A stretch of 64,000 nt of DNA from Fonsecaea monophora (GCF_001642475.1 NW_019173962.1:124001-188000); one strand, 5' to 3'; shown: positions 1 to 11,190, counted from the first letter of the stretch. The notes: generated by a model not told the origin, from the sequence alone. Program-made: numbers and translations.

Positions 1-871
1 TTACATATTCATGCCTACCTAGGCTGGTCTGAGATGGCCCCTAACGCTCCTCAGGCTCCTAGGGTTTCTAGGGCTACTAGATAGCCTATGGGACTCTTTT
101 GGATGACCCTTCTCGTACAAGGCGCATACTGTTTCTTGGGGTCCATCTCTTTGCTCCTCACAGACTCGTAGGTACTTGTAGCTACACCATGTACCGAGTA
201 CTTGGCGTCATCAAGGCTGTGCCCTCTTGATCTTCCGGATTCCGAAGTCCAGTTTGCCCTATCTGTGGATGTTCAACAACATACTGAAATCTAAGGTTGG
301 CATACCCACGGCGGCACGCAGCGGACATCGGGCCTAAGAACAGGTCCGGCATCTCGTAGGCAGGTGAGGGCAATCGGAAGCGCACGAGGCCAGGGAGATT
401 GTGATTTGCCTCGGGCACAGGATCGAGTAGCCAGAATGGGGACCGGAGAGTATCTAGGGACACTGCAATTCGTAGGGTACGGAGGACAAAAAAAAGTTTA
501 GTGACAGCGTACGTCGACCTTTCTCCCAAAAGGTTAGAGAATGATGATGCGCTTCATCCCACAACATGGACTACCGAGTACATATTTTCAGAACTTGGGC
601 CAAATGCTGGTGACTAGTGCTGAAGCGAGGCAAGCAGGGTGTGGTGAAGTGAGGTGAGGGGAGCGGCAAAACCGTCATCGCTGCCCTTGCTTGTCCTACG
701 CTGCCCTGCGCTTTTTTCACTTCATGCCACAGTGTTCGCAACCACTTTTCACCTCACAATATCCTACAATCACCTCAATGCCCTCATCTATGGGACACAG
801 GTTTCTACACCACCACCTGGTTCCGTGAGATACACTAGCGCGCTCTTTTTTGCCTTCCAGCACCTCCCGAA
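1..871. other. Intergenic, upstream of MPD1
   Basis: No recognisable gene. The longest open frame (minus strand, about 182-529) has no ATG at its start and no familiar motif. The last 200 bases are probably the MPD1 promoter and leader. Short CCTAGG/CTAGGG-like words recur between 15 and 90 but do not form a clear array. Confidence 0.5.
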
Positions 872-2520
872 ATGCCTACACCAACGCCGCTCACGTTGCT
901 GGTCCTCGCGTTGACTTGCCTGATCAATGTACATGCTCTTTACAGCAAGTCATCTCCAGTGCTTCAAGTCACAGCAAAGACATACGACTCTCTGATTGCA
1001 CAATCTAACCATACCTCTGTACGAATCCCCCGCCCTTGCCTCCCATTCCACTGGCCGAAGCTCAGCTGATTGACCCTCATTGTCAGATTGTCGAGTTCTA
1101 CGCCCCATGGTGTGGCCATTGCCAAAACCTCAAACCTGCATACGAGAAGGCGGCAAAGAATCTAGCTGGCCTAGCCAAGGTCGCGGCCGTCGACTGCGAT
1201 GATGATGCCAACAAGCCTTTCTGTGGTCAGATGGGTATTCAAGGCTTTCCAACGCTAAAGCTCGTCAGACCGGGTTCAAAGCCAGGTCGTCCTATTGTCG
1301 AGGACTATATGGGTCCCAGGTCTACAAAGGGCATTGTGGATGCGGTCAAGGACAAAATTCCAAATCATGTCAAAAGACTGTCGGGTGACACGTTGGACAA
1401 GTGGTTGAACGCCGAAGATGTTCCGGCAAAAGCTCTTGTATTCACGGATAAAGGTACAACCAGTCCCTTGGTCAAGAGTTTGGCCATCGATTTCCTCGGC
1501 AGCATCACCTTCGCCCAGGTCCGGGACAAGGCTACCGCTGAGAAGTATGGCGTCGTCGAATTTCCTGCGATTCGACTGATCCCTTCTCATGGCGCGACTC
1601 CTGTTCCGTACGACGGCGAGATCAATAGAGACTCTCTGGTACGCTTTTTCAGCCAGGTTGCTCCGCCAAACCCCGACCCAGCACCGAAGAACACAAAGCC
1701 AGCCAAGTCCACAGGCAAAAAGTCCAAGCCATCATCATCAGCTTCGGCCGCATTCTCCAGAGCGTCAGCAGCCCATAAATCCTCCGACTTCGAAGAGCAT
1801 ATCAAGGGCTCTAGCACCATCGTACTTGACGATGACACTCCTACCGAGTCTCCTCTACCGATTGTCGAAGTGGACGAAAAGCCAATGATTGTTCCAGATG
1901 CCATCACGCCGATTCCCACTCTCTCAACCGAGGCAGAGGTAGAGGCCGCTTGTATGATGCCAAGAAGCGGCAACTGCATACTGGTGCTCCTCGCCGATCC
2001 GCAAGATCCGCCGTCTGAGCCAGCAACATCGGCTTTGGCGGCATTTGCGGAAATCAATCACAAGCACAACATGCGCAAGGCCAGTATGATACCCACTTAT
2101 GCTGTACCTGCTGAAAACCAAGCTGCAACCCTGATCAGAAATGGCCTGGGCCTCGGACAAGAGGGGCAGATCGAAATCATTGCAATGAACATGAAGAGAG
2201 GTTGGTGGCGACGATACTCGAGTAATTCTTATGACGTCCTTGACTTGGAAAACTTCGTTGATGCCATCAAACTCGGCGAAGGTTCCAGGTCAGCCTTGCC
2301 CGATGGCTTTGGAGCATCGACAGAGAACTTTTCGGATCCTGAACTCCCAGAGACGATGAAGGCCACTGAGCCTATCGAGACAGCCGATGATAGTGAAGAT
2401 CTTGCCGACCCTGAGCCAGAACAGAGTCCAGATCCCGAGGCCACTAACACTGTTATCAGTGCTGCTGCCCCAGAACCTGAGCCCGAAGAGAGCCCGAGCG
2501 CAGAGCATGATGAACTCTGA
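872..2520 (+). CDS. MPD1: Mpd1-like protein disulfide isomerase, ER lumen
   Basis: Thiol oxidoreductase that forms and shuffles disulfides in secretory proteins. CDS is join(872..1018,1087..2520), 526 aa. The ATG at 872 opens a signal peptide (hydrophobic core LTLLVLALTCLINVHA, likely cut after about residue 22). The 68-nt intron (GTACGA..CAG) rejoins the conserved strand before YAPWCGHCQNLKP, placing the CGHC active site at Cys58/Cys61. One thioredoxin domain is followed by a thioredoxin-like region to about residue 250. The remainder is a Ser/Lys-rich then Pro/Glu-rich tail that looks partly disordered. It ends in HDEL, the fungal ER-retrieval signal. Yeast Mpd1 lacks so long a tail. The longest unspliced ORF starts inside the intron and would lose the signal peptide. 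Assignment to the Mpd1 group rests on the sequence around the active site and the SKPGRP-type insert. Confidence 0.92.
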
Positions 2521-2994
2521 TGGTGAAACCAAAAAGACTTTCACTTTTCCGGCATATCTCAGGTTAACTACACTCAAGTTGTGCGTCATGGATTCTCTGA
2601 ATCGCACGTCCTAGTGAATCTCATCGAGCTGCTAAATCACAAATGTTGTCCTTCGACATCGCTCTCTTCTCTAATTGTTCTCTTACCTCAATCTCTTCCC
2701 AAGTTTCTCCTCCATTCTCTCATCTTTCACTTACCATTCTCTTCAAATACTCACTCTTTTGAAATGGGTTTGAATGACTTTCATTCTTCCCTTCAACGTC
2801 CAAGCGTGCCCTAGGCTCCTACTGCCATCTGCCCTGCTGCTGCCGCAAGTCGCTCCTCACAACTTCCCTTCGACTTCTGGTATGATTCATTGCGAATTCT
2901 GGCTTTGAATTATGGGCTCTAGTCATTCTCTTGCCCTCGATATATTGGATGTTAACATCTTGCCGCACCACCAGCTGACGCTCTACCTCAGGGA
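2521..2994 (+). promoter_or_regulatory. MPD1 3' flank and pyrimidine-rich leader of next gene
   Basis: Spacer between two co-directional genes. From about 2650 to 2760 the plus strand is strongly C/T-rich (runs such as TCTCTTCTCTAATTG and CTCCTCCATTCTCTCATC), the usual signature of a filamentous-fungal core promoter or transcription start region. It supports plus-strand transcription of the gene at 2995. No TATA box or specific operator is identified. Confidence 0.45.
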
Positions 2995-5649
2995 ATGGAG
3001 ACCTACTCGCAGCCTGCAAGCACAGCCATGCAGTCACCGACACAGTCCCCGCAGAATCGTGGTGCGAGGGTCGGAACAGATGTCCATCCCGAGCAAAGAC
3101 ACGTTCTTGAAGTCGGAATCATCCGAGAAGAGGTCGATCAAGTCAGAACAATTGCCGGGATGACTGACACATCGTCGGCCCCAGATCGAGATGATTTAGC
3201 AGTCCCCGACCTTGTCGCCACCATCACCGAACAGCCCCGGATCAATAAGCCCCAGATTGAGACGATGGAAACAACTTATAAGAACTCCCGCGCTGCGGTC
3301 AGAAAGGATCTTCAGTCTGGTTACTTCGAGATCCCACCATTCGTATCCACCCAGAACATCGACGACCCTACACAGGAACCCGTGAGGTACCAGTTCCCTC
3401 CAGCTCTAATGCCATCCGGGTCCCGATCGCAGCACCGGCGACGGTTTGATCGATCAGCCCTTCTCCCTGATAGCAATCTTCCCTTCTGTACACAGGTTAT
3501 GGAGCACGTGAAAGACTGGGCGGAATGGGGAACAAGAATTCGAGACGAACAGAGACGGAAGGAAGTCCTCGATCATGTTTTTGATGTTTTATCAAAGGCC
3601 TGGTACGAGGCATTGCGTTTGGGCTACAATCCTGGTACCACCCCCACAAAGGGCGGAGCACCTCAAGTTTCCAGCAAGCGCTCTGTACAGCATGAAGACG
3701 AAATCCCCGCTAGATTGCCGCGCGGAAAACCTCGCTCAAAAAGAGATATAAGTCCGACCAAAATGCCTGTCTTGGTTGCGAGCCACAGACACGGTCCAGC
3801 TTGGGCAGTCACAGCTGGTGAACTCGAAGAAGTTGGTATTTCTGAAAGTAAGCTACGAAGACGGGCAGCTGCAAAAGACTCTTTGGGAGCTGTCGAGGAA
3901 CTTCTGGGCAAAGTCCTCGAGGACTATGGGGGGGAAATCCAGCCCAAGGATTGGGACCACATCATGGATGTGACGCGACTAAACCCTATGGGACGAGATC
4001 TCATGGTTTATTGCCTGTATGAGGTGCTAAAGAGCCGCGATAACCTCAAGCTGCTTCAGAAATACTACAATCACTTCAACACTGTCAGGCAGAAGGGAAA
4101 CACCAAACGACGTATCGACGAAGAGCAAGAACGTCATGATCTATTTGTGGCTCTGGCGTTGGAACTTGACGAGGAAAACCCTTCGCCAGGAGATTCGACC
4201 GCGTTTGATTCTTCGACCAGTTGTGAAGGATCAGCGGATGGTGTGCCTGCGACAACTAAGGATGAAAGCCTAGTGAGGCGACTCGAGGTACTTATTTGCC
4301 TGATTGGGGGGGTTCTTGATGCGACTGATGTCTCTTCCATCGCCTCCAGTTTCGAGCACTCTGGGGTTTCTCGGGACGATCTTTTCACAGAAGCCTCGCC
4401 TGTGGGTACGTCGAGAGGTTTCGGCCAGTGCAAGCACATTTTGTGGGATATGCAGCCAAATGTGCAAGAGTGGCTCAGATTGTCCAAGATCGCGGAGCTG
4501 GCTATTGAGCAAGATGGAAACGTTGATCTGCGTGCACAGATCCGGAACCTGGAGCTGAAGATACTGGACCAAAAAGAGACACTTACGAGCCGCGCTCCTT
4601 TTCCGACGGCCAAGCAAATTGCCAGCACAAGAAGTGATGATAGGATCAACGCCCGCACCGAGCACTTTTCTGACACTACTAGCACCTCTGCTACATATAG
4701 GGTTGGTTCACCGACGGCGGAAGATGTGAGTAGAGTGTCGTCCGACAACACCGCAAAGCACCGTCTCGATATCACCGATGAAGAGACTGCATTACCACCC
4801 ACGAAGAAGCCAAAGAAGGACCACGAGAGAGGAGTTGTGGACCACCCTATTCCCATGGTGGATGAGGAGCAGATGAATCGCAACAGTCATAAAGCCGCTA
4901 CACCAAATAACAAGGACGGGGCGCGCATTTCTTGTGGCAGCCCTTCTGAGATAGCAAGCAGAGAAGCACGTCGTGACGGCCGAGTCAGGCTTCACATCCC
5001 GCGACACTTCAGACCAGACGATTTCACGACCAAGAGAGTCTTCTGTCATCCAAAAGGATTCAGATTCCGCTTCACGGCTGAATCGACCTTGTCTCAGCGA
5101 AGGTCGTTTGAAGAAGCACTGGAGATGTATATAGAGTCTTCAGTTGAGAATCGCAAGGAGCACATCTTCGGCCGGTATGAGGTTGTTGCCGATCCAAACG
5201 ATCCTGGAAGGACACCGGTTGTCCATGGTGTCTGGGATCTGGAGAATGGAAGCGAGCCGGAGGGATTCGAATGGTTCTACCAGGGTGACGGCACATATCC
5301 TGTCACGGAGAAGGAGATATCTCCACTTCGGGATGCAAAAGACAAGGAAGATCTGCCTGCCCCGGCACCACAAAACAAGAAACCTGTCGTGATTTTGAAG
5401 TTGAAGAATCGCATGCAACCGAAAGTCTCCGATTCACCAGCCGGTGCTGCCACTGGCACGGTAACCAGCTCAGTCATCAAACCCACGACTATGGCAGGTG
5501 CACGAGACAAGAACAAGAAACAAAAGACAGACAAGCACAGACGAGTGCGCTTTACCGTGGAGCCGCCAGCTGTTGCGTACGCCCATTCCCAACAGTCGAC
5601 CTCGGACCGACCGAAAAGAAGGGCCGTCTCAAAGAAGTCGTCCAAGTGA
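2995..5649 (+). CDS. Unrecognised 884-aa protein with basic tail and conserved-looking C-terminal module
   Basis: I do not recognise a family. The frame is open for 884 codons from the first in-frame ATG (2995). An additional upstream exon cannot be excluded. The N-terminal ~180 residues are polar. Residues ~180-380 contain helical segments, including a stretch rich in Leu and charged residues (KSRDNLKLLQKYYNHF). The middle (about 380-660) is acidic or Ser-rich and looks disordered, with lysine clusters such as PPTKKPKKDHERG resembling a nuclear localisation signal. A compact aromatic region at ~663-775 (VRLHIPRHFRPDDF, KRVFCHPKGFRFRF, FEWFYQGDGTYPV) looks folded and is the likeliest functional module. 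The tail is very basic (KNKKQKTDKHRRVRF, RPKRRAVSKKSSK). A nuclear or nucleic-acid-associated role is inference only. Confidence 0.8.
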   Translation: METYSQPASTAMQSPTQSPQNRGARVGTDVHPEQRHVLEVGIIREEVDQVRTIAGMTDTSSAPDRDDLAVPDLVATITEQPRINKPQIETMETTYKNSRAAVRKDLQSGYFEIPPFVSTQNIDDPTQEPVRYQFPPALMPSGSRSQHRRRFDRSALLPDSNLPFCTQVMEHVKDWAEWGTRIRDEQRRKEVLDHVFDVLSKAWYEALRLGYNPGTTPTKGGAPQVSSKRSVQHEDEIPARLPRGKPRSKRDISPTKMPVLVASHRHGPAWAVTAGELEEVGISESKLRRRAAAKDSLGAVEELLGKVLEDYGGEIQPKDWDHIMDVTRLNPMGRDLMVYCLYEVLKSRDNLKLLQKYYNHFNTVRQKGNTKRRIDEEQERHDLFVALALELDEENPSPGDSTAFDSSTSCEGSADGVPATTKDESLVRRLEVLICLIGGVLDATDVSSIASSFEHSGVSRDDLFTEASPVGTSRGFGQCKHILWDMQPNVQEWLRLSKIAELAIEQDGNVDLRAQIRNLELKILDQKETLTSRAPFPTAKQIASTRSDDRINARTEHFSDTTSTSATYRVGSPTAEDVSRVSSDNTAKHRLDITDEETALPPTKKPKKDHERGVVDHPIPMVDEEQMNRNSHKAATPNNKDGARISCGSPSEIASREARRDGRVRLHIPRHFRPDDFTTKRVFCHPKGFRFRFTAESTLSQRRSFEEALEMYIESSVENRKEHIFGRYEVVADPNDPGRTPVVHGVWDLENGSEPEGFEWFYQGDGTYPVTEKEISPLRDAKDKEDLPAPAPQNKKPVVILKLKNRMQPKVSDSPAGAATGTVTSSVIKPTTMAGARDKNKKQKTDKHRRVRFTVEPPAVAYAHSQQSTSDRPKRRAVSKKSSK

Positions 5650-5720
5650 CGATGATTACCTCCCTTCAGACTGATAACATGCTGTGTCATTTCGTGCAGA
5701 ATGTGCTCAACAGCTGGACG

Positions 5721-5747
5721 ATGATGATGATGATGATGATGATGATG
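5721..5747 (+). repeat. (ATG)9 trinucleotide microsatellite
   Basis: Nine perfect ATG units about 70 nt after the stop codon of the 884-aa gene, probably in its 3' UTR. Antisense it reads as a poly-His frame, which explains spurious His-rich ORFs there. Confidence 0.95.
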
Positions 5748-6030
5748 GATGATTTTTGTCTGCTGCTGAATTGGTGGTGGTGGTGGCGTCAGCTCGCCAT
5801 CGACGACCCACTCACTCACTTCATCATGGTCGAAGGGTGTCATGTCATGTCAGCGACACTCATCCTGGTGGCAAATCGAAAGAAAAGCTTTCAGACTGCT
5901 CGGCCGCCTTTGCCGCCCTTTTTGTTCGTGGAACACACACAATCCACCTCTTTTTTGACTTTTCTCACCCGCGGGGCTTGCTTATTTTTTGTGAAGATGG
6001 AGAATAGGTGACAAGGGAGGCCGGTTGGGT

Positions 6031-6078
6031 ACTGGGACTGGGACTGGGACTGGGACCTGGTTCTGCTTCTGCTTCTGC
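6031..6078 (+). repeat. (ACTGGG)n then (TTCTGC)n hexamer repeats
   Basis: Four ACTGGG units from 6031 to 6054 are followed, after a short spacer, by three TTCTGC units (6061-6078). The first block contains four GGG runs separated by three-base loops, a canonical G-quadruplex pattern at 6034-6054 on the plus strand. Confidence 0.9.
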
Positions 6079-6129
6079 ATCTGGCATACCGTGCAAGTCA
6101 CAATTCTGCACACACGACATTGGGAGATA

Positions 6130-6159
6130 TGATGATGATTATGATGATGATGATGATGC
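6130..6159 (+). repeat. Imperfect (ATG)n microsatellite
   Basis: GATGATGATT followed by about six further ATG units; one interruption (ATT). It resembles the perfect block at 5721. Confidence 0.85.
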
Positions 6160-6409
6160 ATATTGATTAACGTGGCACTTGCTTGGGACAAGACTGAGAC
6201 CGGACGAGCCTTGGGTTTCTTGTTTTTTTTTTTGGCTTGGTTGCTGTGATGTCGCCGTCTTCTTCATCATGAGATCAGTCGACGTCGAAAGGGAATCTAA
6301 GCTACGATACGATATGTTTTTCTCCATTCCCTCTCTACTGGATACATACTAGGTGACCCCCCCCTCTCTTTTCTTTTCTCCAGGTTCTATGCAACGCGGA
6401 GATAGAATC

Positions 6410-6411
<2 letters not shown>

Positions 6412-6453
<42 letters not shown>
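6412..6453 (+). repeat. (GA)21 dinucleotide microsatellite
   Basis: About 42 nt of uninterrupted GA, a purine mirror repeat able in principle to form a triplex. It lies mid-way between the two convergent genes. Confidence 0.95.
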
Positions 6454-6456
<3 letters not shown>

Positions 6457-6729
6457 AAATATCTGGACTGCAAGGAAGCAAGATGGATGGATAGTGGACT
6501 TTGTGACTCGTGGCTTGAGATTCTTAGATACAAAGATACCTAGGTAGCATACACAGGTGCATGCACACATGCATAAAGATGCTTTTGTTCACTCTTACTT
6601 GCGCTTTCCCCGGAAACTATTTCTTATCCTGGGACTGTCTCGTGTCGTGCCGTCTCGTGCTCTGCAGTCGTGGTGCAGATAGATACAATACTACTGGACT
6701 GGCTAGGGGATGTAACTTTGTAAAGCACC

Positions 6730-6756
6730 GGGGGATTGGGGATTGGGGACTGGGGG
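6730..6756 (+). repeat. G-quadruplex motif with four long G runs
   Basis: Runs of 5, 4, 4 and 5 guanines separated by three-base loops ATT, ATT and ACT. This meets the strictest sequence criterion for an intramolecular G-quadruplex on the plus strand. Confidence 0.9.
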
Positions 6757-6959
6757 TTTGATTACAAAAAAAGACGAACAAGAGGCAAGAGGCAAGAATT
6801 AAAAGTCAAGCATTGTGATAATTTTTGTGACAAAGGTTGACTGACACTTGAGTCTCGAGTCTCGAGTTCGACCTGACCTCGCAGTTTGGTGTTACGTTAG
6901 CCTTGCGTTCAATTAAATGGCCTTTTTCTTGATGAAGATGCTCTCGTCCGGATCTTGGT

Positions 6960-6984
6960 CCTGGTCCTAGTCCTAGTCCTAGTC
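6960..6984 (+). repeat. (TCCTAG)n-type hexamer repeat
   Basis: Three to four units of a TCCTAG/TCCTGG hexamer about 90 nt beyond the KRE33 stop codon, in its probable 3' UTR. Confidence 0.85.
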
Positions 6985-7073
6985 TTGAACCCTTGTCAAA
7001 ACGCCCATGCATGACAAGCGAGATAGATCTCTCCAGGACAAAAGCAAGGTCGACGTGAGAGGGAGGAAATCAA

Positions 7074-10000
7074 TCATGCTTTTCTTCTTCTCTCCTTATC
7101 CTTGTCCTTTGTCTTTCCTGTCTTCTTCTTCCCTCCTCCGCTCCCCTCTATCCGGCCTCCTTTCTTGTCTTTCCGCCTCTTCTCCCTGTTGTGATCACCA
7201 CCTCGAGCGGCGGCGTCTTCGTCTCCTTCTCCACCATCACCTTCCGAGTCGTCAATCTTCCGCTTTTTCACTTTTCCACCGGCACTTTTGATGCTCACGA
7301 CGGTGCTGTTGCCGGCTTCGCGGACCTGTCGTTCGGCTTGCTCCCAGGCCCGGTCGTCTGCGGCGTTAGTGGTGGAGATTTCGTACCTGGATCGATCGAA
7401 AGTCTTATTAGTTCAGAGTGTACATCTCTCTCGTGTCTCGTCATCGGTTGTCTTGACATTGGGTTTCAAGAAGGGCCTGCGTAGGGGGGAAATGGGAAAG
7501 AAAAGGCTCACGAGGATTGGGTAGATAGGGAATGGGATTGAGGTGCTGTGTGTATGCGGCAAGATACTGAAAGGGACTCACTTGTCAAGCGGCAACGCAT
7601 CGATCATTGCCCTTTGTTTCTCTCGCATTTCTGGGTCGACTTCTTCCTCATCTTCTTCCCCACCGTCATCACCATTCGCAGGGCCCAGAGGTGCAATGTG
7701 TACCCTGCCACCGCTGGGGTTTGAGTTGATTGCCGCCTCGCTATTCGTTTCGATCTCTTTCTTCTCGCTCAAGCTCGCCTCCACCTCGCTGCTCAAAACT
7801 GCCCTCAATGCCGTGCTGATCTTCCTGACCACCTTCACAAACATGGCTAACAGCTGGTTGCTCGGCAAGTTCAGCTCCTTTTCCACGTCACTGAGGTCCT
7901 TCCTCTGCAACCCGATTGCCAGTAGTATACTCTGCTGCACTCCAGACAGACTGACGTTGCAAGGTGGGAGCTTGAGGCGGCCAGTAAAATAGAGGTAAGC
8001 GAGGGCAGGTAGCAGGTCGAGGATGACATGGTAATCAAGCAGGTTGTTGGCGTATGACTCAAGACGGGCAAGATCAAAAGGCGAGAAGTGGGCGTCAAGA
8101 TCGGCTTTGGTGAGAGGTTTCACATTCGTCGAGGATGACTCGTCAGGGCCAGATTTGGTGGCTCGCGAGGCGGACTCCGAAATAGACAGTCCTTGGACCG
8201 AAGGAAAGGTGCGGAATTGATAGGACAGCAGAGTAAGAAACCGTTTGTGGAAATCTTGCGCATAAGCCGCCAGCCACGAGTTATCTGTGGTTGTGCTTGT
8301 CGAAAGAGGCCGGAGCATAACGCAGGAATGCTCGCCCGTCAACTCGTTAGGCGTTTGCCGCAGATACACGGGTGCGAAGGAATGTCTTTTCCAGAATTTA
8401 TGGAGTGGCTGTGTCAAGCCAAACGAGACACCGAGATAGTCTAAGCGGTCGGGTCGTCGTTCGGAGAGTTTGCTGAAAAGTGGCGGCATTTCGTGTATAT
8501 CGCGTACTTTGATATTGTCATCGAGCAGATTGGATTCTTCGAGTTCGGCGTCCGTGACGCGCGGCATGTGCTCTGCATCCTCTATTGTGGTCTCGTCCGT
8601 CTCAGACAAAGAGGTGAACTTGCCCTCGTAAAAGTCCCTCAGGAGCTCCAGTGCCCGTGACCCATAGCCCATATTCAGGTAATCCGGGTTCGTAGCAATT
8701 CTAACAACGCGGCTACCGGACAGTCCGGCAAATTCCGAGTCCTGGAATTGTTGACTGACCAGCCAGGGAATCAAGTCACCCCCTGCCCTCTGACCACGGG
8801 ACAAGCTGCTCAGAACCGACTTTTTGCTGATCCGACCCTCGAGAGCGACTTGGATGACACACAAAGGCTCCGGTAGTTTGTTTGCGTTCTCAGATATCGG
8901 GGGGATCAGTACAAAGAGTTGATGTGCTGGGGCGTCAGACATGAGTTGAAGATCATTGGGAGAATTCTTGTAATGCGACGCAACATAAAGCGCCATCATT
9001 TGTTGCAGGAACTTTTCGGAAACAGGATGAAAGGAGAAAAGCGTATCACGGTTGACATGGACCAATTCACATGTTGACGGATGAGGCGTCCCTTGGGTAT
9101 TCATCTTCGACTTGGGCAACGTGGCGTCGAGACATAATAGCCGATTCAGCCATTTCTCAACGCCATCTCCGGGTGCGTAACGGATAGGTTCTGACAGCGT
9201 GATCTCTCTCAAACTTCTTCCGCCGGTGTAGACTTTGGCGCCATCCTTGGCTGCCTTGCCTGTCGCCTTGTCTGCAACCTCGACATCGTCTCCATTAGTG
9301 CTAGGTCCACCCCTAGACTGCTCTCGTAGTTGTTGGATGAGTTTCAGCGACAGCGAACGGCCAGTTCCCTCGTAGCCATTGATGGTGGATGCCATGAAGA
9401 CAAGATAAGGCCCCATCAATTTCCGTACCAGCGGCAAAGGAATTGCTGCTGCTTCATCGATGACCACCAGTTCTGCTTGACCGAGGACATGGGCATCTTG
9501 AGGTTGAATATACTGGATGGTTTGCCGATGTTGCCGGTGGACGTTGATCCGTACGATGGCTTTGTTGTAATCCGGATTTGTTGATTGCAAAATCGTATAG
9601 TCGACATGATCCATATATTCTAGGGCGTCGAAGCCTTTGATGACAAATTCAAACAATGTCTTCAAATTTTCAGGACTTGGTGAGGTGATGAAGATGTTGC
9701 TGTAGCCATGAGCTATTGCAGCAGCAACGGCCACTCCAAGAGCTGCTGATTTCCCTCGGCCTCGAGCCGCAGTAAGTGTGACAGTACTCCGGAGGGTCTT
9801 CTCTGATATCGCATCGACAAAGGTAAGAAGAGCCTTCGCTTGATCGACAGTTTTGGCAAGAGTAATCAGAGGTCCGACTGGTCTGCTGTCCGCCAAACTG
9901 TCTTTGATTTCCTTCAACTCCTTCTGATTCGGCAGCACACGTTCAGCCTCACTACTCGGTGGGGGCAAAGGTTGGACATTCTTTCCTCCGGATATGGGCA

Positions 10001-10622
10001 GAACATTGAGCTCGTCATCCACCACCAAGCAAGATTCGCAATTTCCCAAAGAGAGAATGAACCTCTCATTGAATCTGGCCACCACATCATCATGGGCTTC
10101 TGTCCGATATCTCGAATGTACATCCATAGACATTGTGTATAGCTGCTTCAGACTTTTCATTCCTTTCAGCAGGAGGAGAACCAATCCGCCGCCTTCAACC
10201 GTTTCCACAGTTCTGGCGAGGAGATTCGGTGTTATGGCCTCGAAATCCTGAAGAATACACATACCATATGTGTTACCAAGGATCTTGTCCGTCTCTTTGT
10301 AGTAAACATATCGAATATTGTGCAACGTGACGAACAGCTCGAAAGGATCTTCAGTGTCCGGGTCTCGAATGCCTCGTTTGATTTCCTTCCTGATTTTTGC
10401 TTCGCGCTTTTTTCGGTGGGACGTGAAACCTAGGAGGTCTTTTTTGTAAGCCCACAAGACAGATCTATTCTGCTTGATATCGACCGAGGACATGATATAG
10501 TGCAGGTGGACAATAACATCTTTTGCTCGGTCGCCCACCACGACGATGAAACTGCGCTTCTTTTCCTGAATGCCATTGCGGATCAGCGCTGGGATGCGGG
10601 AGTCGATGGCTTTTCGAGGCAT
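7074..10622 (-). CDS. KRE33: RNA cytidine acetyltransferase, 18S rRNA ac4C (NAT10/Kre33)
   Basis: Makes N4-acetylcytidine in 18S rRNA and, with an adaptor, some tRNAs; an essential nucleolar ribosome-biogenesis factor. CDS is complement(join(7074..7386,7582..10622)), 1117 aa. Order: N-terminal TmcA-like domain (~1-220), RecD-like helicase/ATPase with P-loop TAARGRGKSAALG near 285-297 and Walker B LVVIDEAAAIPL near 390, GNAT fold with acetyl-CoA loop NPDYLNMGYGSRAL near 645, then a C-terminal RNA-binding part. The 195-nt intron (GTGAGT..CAG) joins ALPLDK to YEISTT; exon 2 encodes the conserved final helix and a Lys/Arg-rich nucleolar-type tail. Stopping at the exon-1 frame would lose this tail. 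Length matches the family. It diverges from the GT90 gene across a shared 570-nt promoter. Confidence 0.96.
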
Positions 10623-11190
10623 CTTGGATCTCTCCCGGCCCCCCTCCGCTCGAAGCTTTGATGTAGGGAGAGTGAATTCTCAACTAGACACCGTCAGTCC
10701 TAGGGATTTGTCTAGTAAGAAAAAGTTCAGAAACATCTCCAAAAATTTCGCCGCAGTTTCCTATCGGAGACAATGTGGGGTGGCCACCTGTGGCTACCTG
10801 TAACACCTTGTGGGCTCGTGGGGTCCAATAATTTAGGCGCAAGGGGGCGAGGCTATCCTCAATCCTCGACAGCCTTGCGACCCAAGCACCAAGACCCAAG
10901 ACACCCAAGACACCCAAGACACCGGACACCCTAGCCTCGTCTCGAGTTTAACACCCTGAACACAGCCCGATCGCCATTACCTCGTACTGTTTTGCGCATC
11001 AGAAATCGCTGCAACTGCGCAATAGTCAATGATCCTCATTCATTAGAGCGCGCTGTGTTCGTGATGTCGCGCGCTAGAGGAATATTGTCCATGCGATATA
11101 GTCTCTCAACACAGATCTATTTGAGTCTCTTGCTTTGACATTTCGTTTAGGCGCAAGGGGCGCGGTCGGTCATCATGGCGACAAAACTCG
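10623..11190. promoter_or_regulatory. Divergent promoter between KRE33 and GT90 gene
   Basis: About 570 nt separate two divergent start codons. An AAAAATTT core at 10741-10748, some 120 nt upstream of KRE33, resembles the ribosomal RNA processing element (RRPE) found upstream of ribosome-biogenesis genes; this is a single short match and uncertain. A tandem ACACCCAAG-type repeat lies at 10881-10930. Confidence 0.5.
10881..10930 (+). repeat. Tandem ~10-nt repeat (ACACCCAAG-like)
   Basis: About five imperfect copies of a 9-10 nt unit (CCCAAGACA) in the divergent promoter. Two copies are identical. Confidence 0.85.

Larger units (their letters stand above)
5650..7073. other. Low-complexity spacer between convergent genes
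   Basis: Holds the 3' flanks of the 884-aa gene (+) and KRE33 (-). No credible gene. It is unusually rich in simple repeats: (ATG)n, (ACTGGG)n, (TTCTGC)n, a second (ATG)n block, (GA)n, a run of G-tracts and (TCCTAG)n, each listed separately. Confidence 0.85.

Noticed and set aside
182..529. 115-codon minus-strand frame at window start
   Set aside because: No ATG at the start of the frame and no recognisable motif; chance length.
4134..4883. Minus-strand 249-codon frame opposite the 884-aa gene
   Set aside because: Ser/Leu/Arg-rich mirror of the real gene, with no motif of its own.
6412..6453. Telomere or centromere signal
   Set aside because: The (GA)n and G-tract repeats are short and isolated; no TTAGGG array is present.
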